A stretch of 64,000 nt of DNA. Source: Clostridium saccharoperbutylacetonicum N1-4(HMT) (lineage in GTDB: Bacteria > Bacillota > Clostridia > Clostridiales > Clostridiaceae). Made by a program: the position numbers and the translations under genes. How positions within the stretch are numbered: position 1 is the stretch's first letter; each line of letters begins with the position of its first letter. Under the pieces are notes generated by a model. That model searched no databases, was not told the DNA's origin, and worked only from the letters and a program-made list of their open reading frames with translations. Location: contig NC_020291.1 of NCBI RefSeq assembly GCF_000340885.1, positions 1,487,001 through 1,551,000 on the forward strand, written 5' to 3'. Below are positions 18,465 to 27,467 of the stretch, piece by piece.

Positions 18465-20492
18465 CTATTTTGAAATTCTTTTTAATTTAATATTGTTATT
18501 TCCACCAATAAATAGTGGAACATTTTCAACATCAACATCACTGTGTTCAAGTCCAAACCATTTTTCAGGGGAAACAGTATAACGCTTTATAAACAGCTTA
18601 GCTTTAAGTATAAATTCTTCCCAAAAATTTAATCGTGATTCATATGACAATTGTTCTAAAATTAAAAGAAAGCGGAAATCACCAATTTTTCTATCGGGCA
18701 TTGTAGTATAAGTTCTAGATTGAATTTGTATTTCTCCACTTTCAACTAATTCAGTTGAAATTTGACGTAAGAAAACATTCAATTTTTGTTCGACTCTGAA
18801 ACCAAGTTTTATTTGAACTTTTACGATATAGGAAGTGCCAAAAGTATCTGCTGAATATTCTGCTAAATAGGGTTCATCAGTAACAACAATATTAACAAAC
18901 CAATAAACATCAGCTTTTTTAGGTCTCTTATCCAAAATAGAATACATAAGTTTTCTTTCTATTTTTTTGGGTTTACTGCTATTAGTTAAGCAAACAAGAT
19001 TTGTTGTGTATTTAGGACGATCAGGATCTTGACGTAAAAGATTTAACTGCCCTTTATAATTTTCAATTGGGACATTTTCTATTAATCTCATTTTAATATA
19101 ATAGCTCTTTATCCAAACATACATAACAAATAAAATTGCAGAAGCAATTAAAGCAGCAATAAATCCGCCATGCATAAATTTTACTATGTTTGCAATAAAG
19201 AAGGAAAACTCTAGTACACCAAAGAATATAAGAATAGATATTGAAATAAAAAATGGTGTTTTTCGTTTTAGTAAATAATTAAACAAAAGAATAGTTGTCA
19301 TTAACATAGTGACTGTAATTGAAAGACCATAAGCTGCTTCCATTCGTGCAGAATTTTTAAAATAGAGAACTATTCCAACACAAACAATCCACAAAAGAGT
19401 ATTTACTGAAGGCATATAAAGTTGACCTTTTGAACTTGAAGGATACATAGTATGTAATCTAGGAAATAAATTTAACTTAATAGCTTCAGATACAAGTGTA
19501 AAAGAACCAGATATTAATGCTTGAGAAGCAATAATAGCAGCAAGGGTAGAAATTATTATGCCAAATAGTAAAAATTTATATGGAATTAGTTGAAAAAATG
19601 GGTTTAAGGCCTCTGAATTGAGAAATGTAGGATTTTTCTTTGCGGATAATATCCACGCTCCTTGCCCAAAGTAATTTAATAATAAACATATTTTAACGAA
19701 CGGCCAAGAACCATAAATATTATTTTTCCCAACATGACCAAGATCTGAATAAAGCGCTTCAGCACCAGTAGTTGATAAAAATACACTTCCAAGAATAAAG
19801 AAGCCGAGTTTGTTTTCATTACTAAAAAGAGTTCTTACTCCATAGTAAGGAGAAAGTGCTCGCAATAATGTCCAATCATGAGAGATTCCTATTAGTCCGA
19901 AGATCGCAAGGCAAGAAAACCAAAGGAACATTATAGGTCCAAACATTTTTCCAATCAAATCAGTCCCAAAATGTTGGATAAAAAATAGAAGGCTTATAAT
20001 AGCTATTACAATTATAATAATGCTATCTTGATTAGCACCTAAGCTCTCCTTAAAACTAGGAATTAAATCTAAGCCTTCAACTGCTGAAGTTACTGTTACA
20101 GCAGGAGTTAACATTCCATCAGCAAGTAAAGCAGAACCACCAACCATAGCTGGAACAATAAGCCATTTTGCACGATGACGTACTAAGGTGAATAGAGAAA
20201 AGATTCCACCTTCACCGTTATTATCTGCATTTAAGGTTATAAGAACATATTTTATTGTTGTTAAAATGGTGATAGTCCAAAAAATAAGAGATAATGCACC
20301 AAGTATAAAAGTTTCAGATACATTTTCTAAGCCACCATTACCCTCAAGTATAGATTTCATAACATAAAGTGGTGAGGTTCCAATATCACCATAAACTACT
20401 CCCAAAGCCACAATTATTCCACTGAGAGTGAGATTTGTAATATCATGATTTTTAGTAACATCTTTATGAGTTGAAAGTGTTTTCATAATCAA
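18465..20492 (-). CDS. kup: KUP-family potassium transporter (first of tandem pair)
   Basis: 675-residue proton/K+ symporter with the same signature segments as its downstream paralog (GVVYGDIGTSPLYVMKSI, GGSALLADGMLTPAVTVTSAVEGL, GDLGHVGKNN-like loop). It has about 12 membrane helices and a hydrophilic C-terminus. The N-terminus is about 10 residues longer than in the paralog. AAGGAAG lies before the ATG. The 408 bases upstream hold no gene; they contain two copies of TAAACTATCACAAT and a small perfect hairpin (GATTTCC-TTT-GGAAATC), possibly part of its leader. I found no match to the c-di-AMP (ydaO) riboswitch there. Confidence 0.96.
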   Translation of the reverse strand: MIMKTLSTHKDVTKNHDITNLTLSGIIVALGVVYGDIGTSPLYVMKSILEGNGGLENVSETFILGALSLIFWTITILTTIKYVLITLNADNNGEGGIFSLFTLVRHRAKWLIVPAMVGGSALLADGMLTPAVTVTSAVEGLDLIPSFKESLGANQDSIIIIVIAIISLLFFIQHFGTDLIGKMFGPIMFLWFSCLAIFGLIGISHDWTLLRALSPYYGVRTLFSNENKLGFFILGSVFLSTTGAEALYSDLGHVGKNNIYGSWPFVKICLLLNYFGQGAWILSAKKNPTFLNSEALNPFFQLIPYKFLLFGIIISTLAAIIASQALISGSFTLVSEAIKLNLFPRLHTMYPSSSKGQLYMPSVNTLLWIVCVGIVLYFKNSARMEAAYGLSITVTMLMTTILLFNYLLKRKTPFFISISILIFFGVLEFSFFIANIVKFMHGGFIAALIASAILFVMYVWIKSYYIKMRLIENVPIENYKGQLNLLRQDPDRPKYTTNLVCLTNSSKPKKIERKLMYSILDKRPKKADVYWFVNIVVTDEPYLAEYSADTFGTSYIVKVQIKLGFRVEQKLNVFLRQISTELVESGEIQIQSRTYTTMPDRKIGDFRFLLILEQLSYESRLNFWEEFILKAKLFIKRYTVSPEKWFGLEHSDVDVENVPLFIGGNNNIKLKRISK

Positions 20493-20900
20493 CCTTCCTT
20501 TTTAGTATATTTTTGTAAATGCATTTATATTAGTGCTTTTGAAGCAGAAAAAATATGCACAATTAATATTTAAACTATCACAATCATTATGTAAACTATC
20601 ACAATTATTATTAGTTTAGTCACATTGATTAGTAGACTAGTTTAGTATTTCCACTTAGAAGTTTTAATATGTTTGAAAAATCAATTGACTAAAAAGGCAA
20701 CTTATAAAATTCTGTATTTTTGTAATACTATATATATTGCAATTATCAATGTTCAATACCCCACAGGGTACTATTTTAGGACATCAATGATCAATCAATG
20801 TTGATTTCCTTTGGAAATCCGCATTTCTTTAACAGTTCTTTTTTGCGATATATATTAATTAACTATAAAAATCTTAAAATATAAGAAGGAGAATACTATT

Positions 20901-21056
20901 ATGAGTAGAAATAATGATGGAGATAAATTTAAAAATATAATGAGCATAGGAAATTTTACGAAGCATGCTGTAGAAAATTTCGAAGAAAATATAGTAGAGC
21001 AAAAAAATTATTTAGAAAAAGTTAATGCTAGGGAAAAATCTAAGGATGATAACTAA
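20901..21056 (+). CDS. Small hydrophilic protein, 51 residues, unknown
   Basis: Short gene with a strong AAGAAGGAG site 9 bases before the ATG and normal clostridial codon use. The product (starts MSRNNDGDKFKNIMSIGNF, ends EKSKDDN) is charged, mostly helical by appearance, and without signal or membrane segment. It precedes the LigB-AMMECR1 gene by 67 bases in the same direction, so it may share its transcript. Not recognised. Confidence 0.6.
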   Translation: MSRNNDGDKFKNIMSIGNFTKHAVENFEENIVEQKNYLEKVNAREKSKDDN

Positions 21057-21123
21057 GATATTTTTATTATTAAAATATAGGGGTAATATTTTGCATGACT
21101 AAGTTTTATGGAGAGGTGATAAA

Positions 21124-22530
21124 ATGGAAAATATATTAGGTTATTATTTAATGCCACATCCACCAATAGTTATTCCGGATATAGGAAAAGGTGAAGAAAA
21201 GAAAATAGAAAGTACAAGTTTAGCTTGCAATAAGATTGGAAAAGAAATAGCAGATCTAAAGCCTGAGACAATAGTAATTATAACACCCCATGCAGCTATG
21301 TTTTCTGATGCAATAGCTATATCTGATGAAGAAAGAATTGCTGGGGATTTAAGTCAATTTAGATGTACTAACATAAAAATGGATCTTCAAATTGATAGAA
21401 AATTTAATATTGAGCTTGGAACTGCTTGTCATCTAGAAGGAATTCCTTCAGTACTTGTAAACTCAGAATTGTTGAATAAATATGAAGTGAATTATGAACT
21501 AGATCATGGAACTATTGTTCCACTATACTTTGTTAACAAATATTATAATGATTATAAGGTAGTGCATATAACTTATTCTATGATTGGTGATATTAATTTG
21601 TATAAGTTTGGTATAGAAATAAAGCAAGTAGCAGAAAAGTTAGATAGAAAAATAGTTATAATAGCAAGTGGAGACCTATCACATAAGCTAAAAGAAGAAG
21701 GGCCATATTCCTATTCACCTTATGGAGAAAAATTTGATCGTGAACTTTTAAAAAACATTGAAAAAGGTGATGTTAATGCAACGTTCAATATGAATAAAAA
21801 TATGATAAGTGAAGCAGGGCAGTGTGGATTAAATTCTGTATATATACTTCTAGGAGCAATGGAAGGTAAGGAGATAAAAGGAGAACTTTTATCCTATGAA
21901 GGAACCTTTGGGGTAGGATATGGAGTAATGAAACTTGAAAGACATGGAAAGGATAAAAATTATTTAGAGGAATTAATTAAACATAAAGAAGAACAATTTA
22001 ATACAAAAATAAATAATAGTAATCTATATGTAAAACTTGCTAGAGAAAATTTAAATTACTATTTTTCTCATGGAAAAAGAATAGCTGATATTTCTTATTT
22101 GCCGGAAGAACTTTTGAAGGAAAGGCATGGAGTATTTGTATCCTTAAAAAAACATGGTCATCTTAGAGGCTGTATAGGAACAATAATGCCTACCACAGCA
22201 AATGTTGGAGAAGAAATTATAAGGAATTCTATAGAGGCAGCTATTCATGATCCAAGATTTCCGAAAGTTTCAGAAGAAGAATTAGCAGATATTGATATAT
22301 CAGTAGATGTTCTTATGGATGCAGAACCTTGCAAAAAGGAAGAATTAGATCCTAAAAAATATGGCGTTATTGTATCTTCGGGAATGAGAAGAGGATTGTT
22401 ATTACCAGATCTTGAAGGAGTAGATTTTATAGAAGAACAGCTTCAAATTGCATGTGATAAAGGAAATATAGATTATGATGGGCATTATAATATAGAAAGA
22501 TTTGAAGTAGTAAGATATAAGGAGGAATAA
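21124..22530 (+). CDS. AmmeMemoRadiSam protein: LigB/Memo-type domain fused to AMMECR1
   Basis: 468 residues. The N-terminal 270 residues are a class III extradiol dioxygenase-like (LigB/Memo) domain: MPHPPIVIPDIG with candidate metal His, IIITPHAAMFSDA, DHGTIVPLYF, and IIASGDLSHKL. The C-terminal 180 residues are AMMECR1, with the invariant LRGCIGT segment and EAAIHDPRFPKV. In many bacteria and archaea the two are separate genes beside a radical SAM gene; here they are one protein and the radical SAM gene follows directly. The joint function of this trio is still unresolved in the literature I know. AGAGGTG precedes the ATG. Confidence 0.92.
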   Translation: MENILGYYLMPHPPIVIPDIGKGEEKKIESTSLACNKIGKEIADLKPETIVIITPHAAMFSDAIAISDEERIAGDLSQFRCTNIKMDLQIDRKFNIELGTACHLEGIPSVLVNSELLNKYEVNYELDHGTIVPLYFVNKYYNDYKVVHITYSMIGDINLYKFGIEIKQVAEKLDRKIVIIASGDLSHKLKEEGPYSYSPYGEKFDRELLKNIEKGDVNATFNMNKNMISEAGQCGLNSVYILLGAMEGKEIKGELLSYEGTFGVGYGVMKLERHGKDKNYLEELIKHKEEQFNTKINNSNLYVKLARENLNYYFSHGKRIADISYLPEELLKERHGVFVSLKKHGHLRGCIGTIMPTTANVGEEIIRNSIEAAIHDPRFPKVSEEELADIDISVDVLMDAEPCKKEELDPKKYGVIVSSGMRRGLLLPDLEGVDFIEEQLQIACDKGNIDYDGHYNIERFEVVRYKEE

Positions 22531-22601
22531 TGCTCCCAAATAGTTTTTCTATTAATAATATATAGATTTAATTTTATTTCAATTTGGGAGGTGGTTAATT
22601 T

Positions 22602-23588
22602 ATGGATATAGAAATACCATTTTACGAGGAATATAAAGGGAGGATTAAATGTAAAATATGTCCTCACCAATGTATTATAGCTGAAGATAAATTTGGAATA
22701 TGCAGAGTTAGAACTGTAAAAGCTAATAAGCCTTTTGCTGTAAATTATGGAGAAGTAACTTCAATAGCTGTTGATCCAATAGAAAAAAAGCCTTTGTACC
22801 ATTTTAAACCATCTAGAGATATTTTATCAATTGGAAGTTTTGGTTGTAATATGACTTGCAGATTTTGTCAAAATTATGAAATATCTCAAGGAAAGCCTGA
22901 AACTCAATATTTAAATATAGAAAAACTGATTGATATTATTAAAAATGTAGAAAATAATGCTGGAGTTGCATTTACTTATAATGAACCATTTATGTGGTAT
23001 GAATATATGTATGACGCAGCTAAAAGTATTAAAAAAAATAATGAAGATACTAGTGTTGTGGTTGTTACAAATGGGTATATAAATGAAGAACCACTTAAAA
23101 AGTTACTTCCTTATATGGATGCCATGAATATAGATTTAAAAGCATATACAAATAGATATTATAATAGTATTTGTGGGGCAAAATTAGAGCCCGTTTTAGA
23201 AACAATAAAAAGATGTGATAAGCATTGCCATGTGGAAATAACCACCTTGCTAGTTAGTGATGAAAATGATTCTTTAGAAGAAGCAAGGCAAATAGCAGAA
23301 TTTATAGCAAGCATTAATGAAAATATTCCGCTTCATTTAAGCAGATATTTTCCAAGGTATAAAATGGAGAATGAAGCTACAAAGATAGAAAATATAATGG
23401 AAGCAAAAAGAGTGGCTGAAAAATATTTAAAATATGTATATGTGGGAAATATTGGAGGAGTTGATAATAATACATATTGTCCAAGGTGTAATGAACTCTT
23501 AGTAGAGAGGAATGGATATGTTACAAATGTATTTATTAATGAAAATAGATGCAGAAAATGTGGTGAAGAAATAAATATAGTATTATAG
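22602..23588 (+). CDS. amrS: AmmeMemoRadiSam system radical SAM enzyme
   Basis: 328-residue radical SAM protein with the [4Fe-4S]-SAM motif CNMTCRFC (Cys82, Cys86, Cys89). The N-terminus has further cysteines (CKICPHQC, then GICRVR), and the C-terminus a zinc-ribbon-like pair (CPRCNELL and CRKCGEEI). This matches the AmrS family, relatives of pyruvate-formate-lyase activating enzymes. GGGAGGTG lies before the ATG. It lies 71 bases after the LigB-AMMECR1 gene, the standard genomic partner. The substrate is unknown. Confidence 0.93.
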   Translation: MDIEIPFYEEYKGRIKCKICPHQCIIAEDKFGICRVRTVKANKPFAVNYGEVTSIAVDPIEKKPLYHFKPSRDILSIGSFGCNMTCRFCQNYEISQGKPETQYLNIEKLIDIIKNVENNAGVAFTYNEPFMWYEYMYDAAKSIKKNNEDTSVVVVTNGYINEEPLKKLLPYMDAMNIDLKAYTNRYYNSICGAKLEPVLETIKRCDKHCHVEITTLLVSDENDSLEEARQIAEFIASINENIPLHLSRYFPRYKMENEATKIENIMEAKRVAEKYLKYVYVGNIGGVDNNTYCPRCNELLVERNGYVTNVFINENRCRKCGEEINIVL

Positions 23589-23614
23589 AACTTAGAGGAA
23601 ATAATGAAATTAAT

Positions 23615-23656
23615 AAAAGGTACTAAATATTTCAAACGAAATTTTTAGTACCTTTT
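23615..23656. terminator. Bidirectional terminator
   Basis: AAAAGGTACTAAA pairs with TTTAGTACCTTTT around a short loop; the stem ends in A and T runs, so it can stop both the radical SAM transcript and the convergent small gene. Confidence 0.85.
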
Positions 23657-23672
23657 GCTTATGTGAATTTTA

Positions 23673-23837
23673 TTACATAAAAGTTCTTCTTGAAGAAATT
23701 AATCTTAACTCTGTAGTATCTATTCTATTAAAATTATCATGAAGTCTAGAATATTTTTCATATTCATATTCTGATTTAGAAAATATAGTGCTAGAGATTA
23801 CGTTCCAAACTTTTGTTAAATAAGATTTATTATTCAT
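23673..23837 (-). CDS. Small protein, 54 residues, paralog pair member 1
   Basis: Starts MNNKSYLTKVWNVIS and ends TTELRLISSRRTFM. A strong TGGAGG site lies 10 bases before the ATG. A second gene at 24,691-24,864 encodes a clear paralog with the same N-terminus (MNNKSY), a shared LHDN and the same C-terminal RLISSRRTF. Conserved ends with a variable middle point to a real small protein family. The upstream regions share ATTATAAGTATAG, a possible promoter. No signal or clear membrane segment. Function unknown. Confidence 0.75.
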   Translation of the reverse strand: MNNKSYLTKVWNVISSTIFSKSEYEYEKYSRLHDNFNRIDTTELRLISSRRTFM

Positions 23838-24310
23838 AATGATACCTCCATAATAATTTAGTTAGCTGATGTTTTTGAATATCGTTTGCTATACTTATAA
23901 TATAAAGGAATTTTAGAAAGAATGCATTTCTGGATTATTGCCTATTTATCAAAAAATTAACTTAAAATAAGTAGAAAATTATAGAAATTAATTTATGATT
24001 ATATATATAATAATAAAAGACTAGAAGAATTTAATAATTGATAAAAATAACACAGAATATAGTGTTTTCAAGGGATTGGAACAGTCATATAATCAAAATC
24101 TTAATAAATATTGTTTTTATAGGAAGTAAATTTAATATTCAGTGAGATTATTTGATAAAATTGCTTATAAGATGGGAAAAAATTATGAAATAAATAATAA
24201 ACTAAAGGATTATATCAGTGTTATTGCCAAATAGATAATATTATTATAATGTTAAATTAATAGAAACGTAGAAAATTAAAGGCTTTTTTAAAAGGTTATA
24301 GATACACAAT

Positions 24311-24556
24311 GCAAGAATTATACTTATGCAAAACTTACCGAAATCAGACACATTTATCTTCCACAGGACTAGTGAAATTTTCGCTGTAAGGTTCTAAATG
24401 GCGGCTTGTCGTCATTTCAGCGTGTTCCAGATGTAAAATCTGGACAAGCTGTAAAAAAAACAAGCCCCTATTAAGAACCTCATCAGCTCAATTTCACATG
24501 CCTGCTTCCAGAAAAATGTATGTGATTTCTAGTGTAGTGTTAAGATTATAATTTCT
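24311..24556 (+). repeat. Palindromic structured element, copy B
   Basis: Diverged copy of the element at 13,557-13,800 (about 70% alike by eye). The stems are kept by paired changes: CAGG/CCTG instead of GCGG/CCGC, and CAGC/GCTG instead of CTGC/GCAG. Unpaired tip segments TGTTCC and GACAAG are conserved, as is GAAATTTTCGCT. It lies between the two small paralogous genes. The flanking 23,838-24,310 shows no confident gene. Confidence 0.75.
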
Positions 24557-24633
24557 TAATAATAAATATATATTACATTTATAAGTTGAATTATTAATTT
24601 GGATATCTATATCTAATAAATATTATGAATAGT

Positions 24634-24673
24634 AAAATTCCCTTGAAATCCTATATAAAATTTCAAGGGAATT
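24634..24673 (-). terminator. Terminator of the second small paralog
   Basis: AATTCCCTTGAAA and its complement form a 13-bp stem; on the minus strand it runs into TTTT. Confidence 0.75.
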
Positions 24674-24690
24674 ATTGTATAGTAAACATA

Positions 24691-24864
24691 TTATAAAAAA
24701 GTTCTTCTTGAAGAAATTAATCTTATTTCAGTAGTATCTGTTACATCGTAATTATCATGAAGTTTGTTATCAAAAGCATTTCTATCATGTGAGTATCCTG
24801 AATTATTAAAAAGTGAAACAGAAATAGCACTCCATACTTTAGAAAAATAAGATTTATTATTCAT
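24691..24864 (-). CDS. Small protein, 57 residues, paralog pair member 2
   Basis: Starts MNNKSYFSKVWSAIS and ends TTEIRLISSRRTFL. The ribosome site (TGGAGG) and upstream ATTATAAGTATAG segment match those of its paralog at 23,673-23,837; the central 20 residues differ (NNSGYSHDRNAF here). It has its own terminator. Function unknown; conserved Trp, His-Asp-Asn and the Arg-Arg pair near the C-terminus stand out. Confidence 0.75.
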   Translation of the reverse strand: MNNKSYFSKVWSAISVSLFNNSGYSHDRNAFDNKLHDNYDVTDTTEIRLISSRRTFL

Positions 24865-25155
24865 AATGATCCCTCCATAACAATTTATTAATTATTGCTT
24901 TATAAAAAGCAATTACTATACTTATAATGTAATTGAAAATTCTGAAAACTTCATCTTTTTAATATTGCCTATTTTGCAATAAAATATACAGAAATCTAAA
25001 AATATTTATGTAATTGATTTATAGATTATTTAAGTAGTAATAAAATATAACAAGAGTTATATAATTCATAAAAATATAACAAAATATAATATTTTATTAT
25101 ATAAAAAGCAGAGAATTACTGCTTTTTATATTTAGATATTAATAAACCTTTGGAT

Positions 25156-25854
25156 TTAATTAAGAGTGAATGGGTTAAATTTAATTGCACCACTATATTG
25201 ATAAGGATAATACTGCTTTAAGTGAGATAGAAAGCCTATCCATTGGATGGTTAAAGCTTTATATACTCTAATTAGGTCTCCTTCCATATGAATACGGTCC
25301 TCTTCAGTTAAATATTCTTTATGCTTAACAAATATAATTTCATCACGTAAATGCATCAAAGCCATCAGTAAATCTGCAAAGGTTTCATGCTCTAAGACAC
25401 TTTCGTTGCCTATAAGACTAGATATAATATTCTTACTTTCTAAGATGAGTTTTTTGAGTTCTGAATAATTAATATTATCAAAATTAAGATTATGTTCATA
25501 ATTTCTAAGTTTAATATCAGAAGTTTTTAAGTCAGAAAAGTCTAAGTTTAATGAGTAGATTTTGCTATCTGCAGCAACTATTAATTTTAATAAGCCAAAG
25601 CCAATTTCACTGAAAAATAATCCTACTAACATATTTAATTTGCTTAGACGTTCACGCTTTGCTTGTCTTTCTACAAGTTTGTCGAATACAAGTGTTACAG
25701 CAAGAGTATTTATAGGAATAAAACATAGACTCATTAGAGAATAATAAATAGTATTTTCTAATTGACCAAATACTAGATAATGAAGGAAAAACATCATAAA
25801 AGATAATAATACCAAAATGAATGAGATAAGAAGATAATGTTTAATATTTTTCAT
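25156..25854 (-). CDS. Membrane protein with cytoplasmic helical domain, unknown
   Basis: 232 residues from an ATG preceded by AAAGGAG; an upstream in-frame extension of 22 codons lacks a ribosome site. Two hydrophobic helices at about residues 8-30 and 38-60, then a basic stretch (KLVERQAKRERLSKLN) and a helical, soluble C-terminal 140 residues (LMALMHLRDEIIFVKHKEYL). No enzyme motif was recognised. Divergent from the FIST gene. Confidence 0.8.
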   Translation of the reverse strand: MKNIKHYLLISFILVLLSFMMFFLHYLVFGQLENTIYYSLMSLCFIPINTLAVTLVFDKLVERQAKRERLSKLNMLVGLFFSEIGFGLLKLIVAADSKIYSLNLDFSDLKTSDIKLRNYEHNLNFDNINYSELKKLILESKNIISSLIGNESVLEHETFADLLMALMHLRDEIIFVKHKEYLTEEDRIHMEGDLIRVYKALTIQWIGFLSHLKQYYPYQYSGAIKFNPFTLN

Positions 25855-26054
25855 AGGGACTCCTTTTAAAATACAATTAATATAATAAATTATGATAGCA
25901 TGTTCAATGAATTTGAACAAATACTTTTTATGGTAAAAGTTTACACTGAAAGTTCGTAGTGCTATTATTATTGTATGAGGTAAATGAATATGGTATTTAT
26001 AAGGGGGTCAGGATATGTATTTAAGCACATTAAATGATTTAAAGTACTAATGAG

Positions 26055-27086
26055 TTGTCCATAGATGGTAATGAACGGTTAATGATTTTTGTGGGGGATG
26101 GATGTGAGAAAGAAGTTAATGAAATGATTAATTTCTTGAATTCGAAGAATATCTTATTTTTTGGTGGGATTTATTCACGCTTACTAGTTGGTGATAGAAG
26201 TTTATCAAAAGGATATATTGTCCAAAAAGTTGAACCTATTTATTGCTCTATGATTTTACCAAATTTGATGAGATTTGTTGAGAAATTAGATGCGGATGAA
26301 GAATATGTTGCTATTGTAATTGCAGATGGTCTTTCAAGTAGTTACAAAGCATTAACTGATACATTATATAGTAAATTAGGAAATAGCATTAAATATATTG
26401 GTGGAGGAGCTGGATTTTATAATTTAAACCATAAACCATGTATTTTTGATAATGATGGAGTAACAAAAGATTCCTTATATGTATGTGTGGTGAAAGCGAA
26501 AGCACAGATAGCAGTTGAACATGGATGGCGCATAATTAAGGGACCGTTCAGAGTAACAGCCTCAAATTCAAACGTTCTTTTAGAATTAGATGGATTTAAT
26601 GCGTTCGAAAAATATAAAGAAATTTTAGAAGATGAAACAGGATTAACAATATATAAGTCTGATTTCTTTACTTATGCTAAGGAATATCCATTTGGGATAA
26701 TGAATGGTATAAGCATGGATGTAATAGTTAGGGATCCTATAACTGTTAATGATGATTTAAATATAGTATGCGTTGCAGATATACCTATGGATAGTAATTT
26801 GTGTATTCTTAGTGGTAATGTTAAAACTCTATTAGAAGCATCATTAATTATAGCTGAAAAATGCAGCAAAGAGGCACCTAAAAAATATAAACCTATATTA
26901 TTTGATTGCATTTCAAGAGCAATGTTTTTAGAAGAAAATTTCTTGGTTGAATTGGCAAATATTCAAAACAGAATGAATTGCACTGTAGAAGGTGTATTAT
27001 CTATTGGTGAAGTATCCTCAAAAGAGGATGGAAGCATAGTAATACATAATAAATCTACAGTATTAGGGCTACTAGAAAGAAATTAA
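26055..27086 (+). CDS. FIST-domain sensory protein, probably frameshifted near its start
   Basis: 343 residues readable. FIST_N (about 10-200) and FIST_C (about 205-335) domains, which bind small ligands such as amino acids in signal proteins; no output domain is attached. The readable frame starts at a TTG with no ribosome site. A good site (AAGGGGGTCAGG) lies before an ATG at 26,015, which reads MYLSTLNDLKY and stops. Skipping one T in AAGTACT would join MYLSTLNDLK to TNELSIDGNERLMIF. So either a one-base insertion broke the gene, the sequence has an error, or a +1 shift is used. Confidence 0.85.
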   Translation: MSIDGNERLMIFVGDGCEKEVNEMINFLNSKNILFFGGIYSRLLVGDRSLSKGYIVQKVEPIYCSMILPNLMRFVEKLDADEEYVAIVIADGLSSSYKALTDTLYSKLGNSIKYIGGGAGFYNLNHKPCIFDNDGVTKDSLYVCVVKAKAQIAVEHGWRIIKGPFRVTASNSNVLLELDGFNAFEKYKEILEDETGLTIYKSDFFTYAKEYPFGIMNGISMDVIVRDPITVNDDLNIVCVADIPMDSNLCILSGNVKTLLEASLIIAEKCSKEAPKKYKPILFDCISRAMFLEENFLVELANIQNRMNCTVEGVLSIGEVSSKEDGSIVIHNKSTVLGLLERN

Positions 27087-27128
27087 GTTTTATTAGAAAA
27101 GTGAGTAATGATAAAATTATTGTTATAG

Positions 27129-27174
27129 AAGCCAGCTTTATACTTATTAAATGTATTGTATTAGGCTGGCTTTT
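27129..27174 (+). terminator. Terminator of the FIST gene
   Basis: AAGCCAGC pairs with GCTGGCTT across a 28-base loop, followed by T. Confidence 0.6.
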
Positions 27175-27222
27175 GAAATAACTTTGCTAATTAAAAAAGT
27201 GAAAAATAATAAAAAGAATTAT

Positions 27223-27251
27223 TTGACAATAGTTTGATATAAAACTATAAT
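27223..27251 (+). promoter_or_regulatory. Consensus promoter with MarR-type operator in the spacer
   Basis: Perfect TTGACA, 17 bases, TATAAT. The spacer contains the inverted repeat ATAGTTT-GATATA-AAACTAT (27,229-27,248), typical of MarR-family sites. The promoter lies 217 bases before the hydrolase start; no gene is seen in between. Confidence 0.75.
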
Positions 27252-27403
27252 TTAAGTTGTAGATAATAATTAAGTAAATATAATTTTTAGATAAAGAATT
27301 GTATTTAAGTAATGCTACAGAGACTATTGTCAAAGTGCACAAAGACAATTGATGGAATAAGGAATTTAAAATTCTTTAACAAATTAAGTATTATTATAAG
27401 TTA

Positions 27404-27423
27404 ATAGTTTGATATAAAACTAT
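27404..27423 (+). promoter_or_regulatory. Second copy of the MarR-type operator
   Basis: Identical 20-base inverted repeat ATAGTTTGATATAAAACTAT, 44 bases before the hydrolase start codon. No matching -35 box is seen at this copy. Confidence 0.7.
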
Positions 27424-27467
27424 TTAATGATCAATAATTAATGTTATATATGAGAAGAGGTTGTAAA

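Noticed and set aside
24142..24234. 30-residue reading frame from GTG (MRLFDKIAYKMGKNYE...)
   Set aside because: The composition looks protein-like, but the ribosome site is badly spaced and there is no homology that I recognise; too weak to call.
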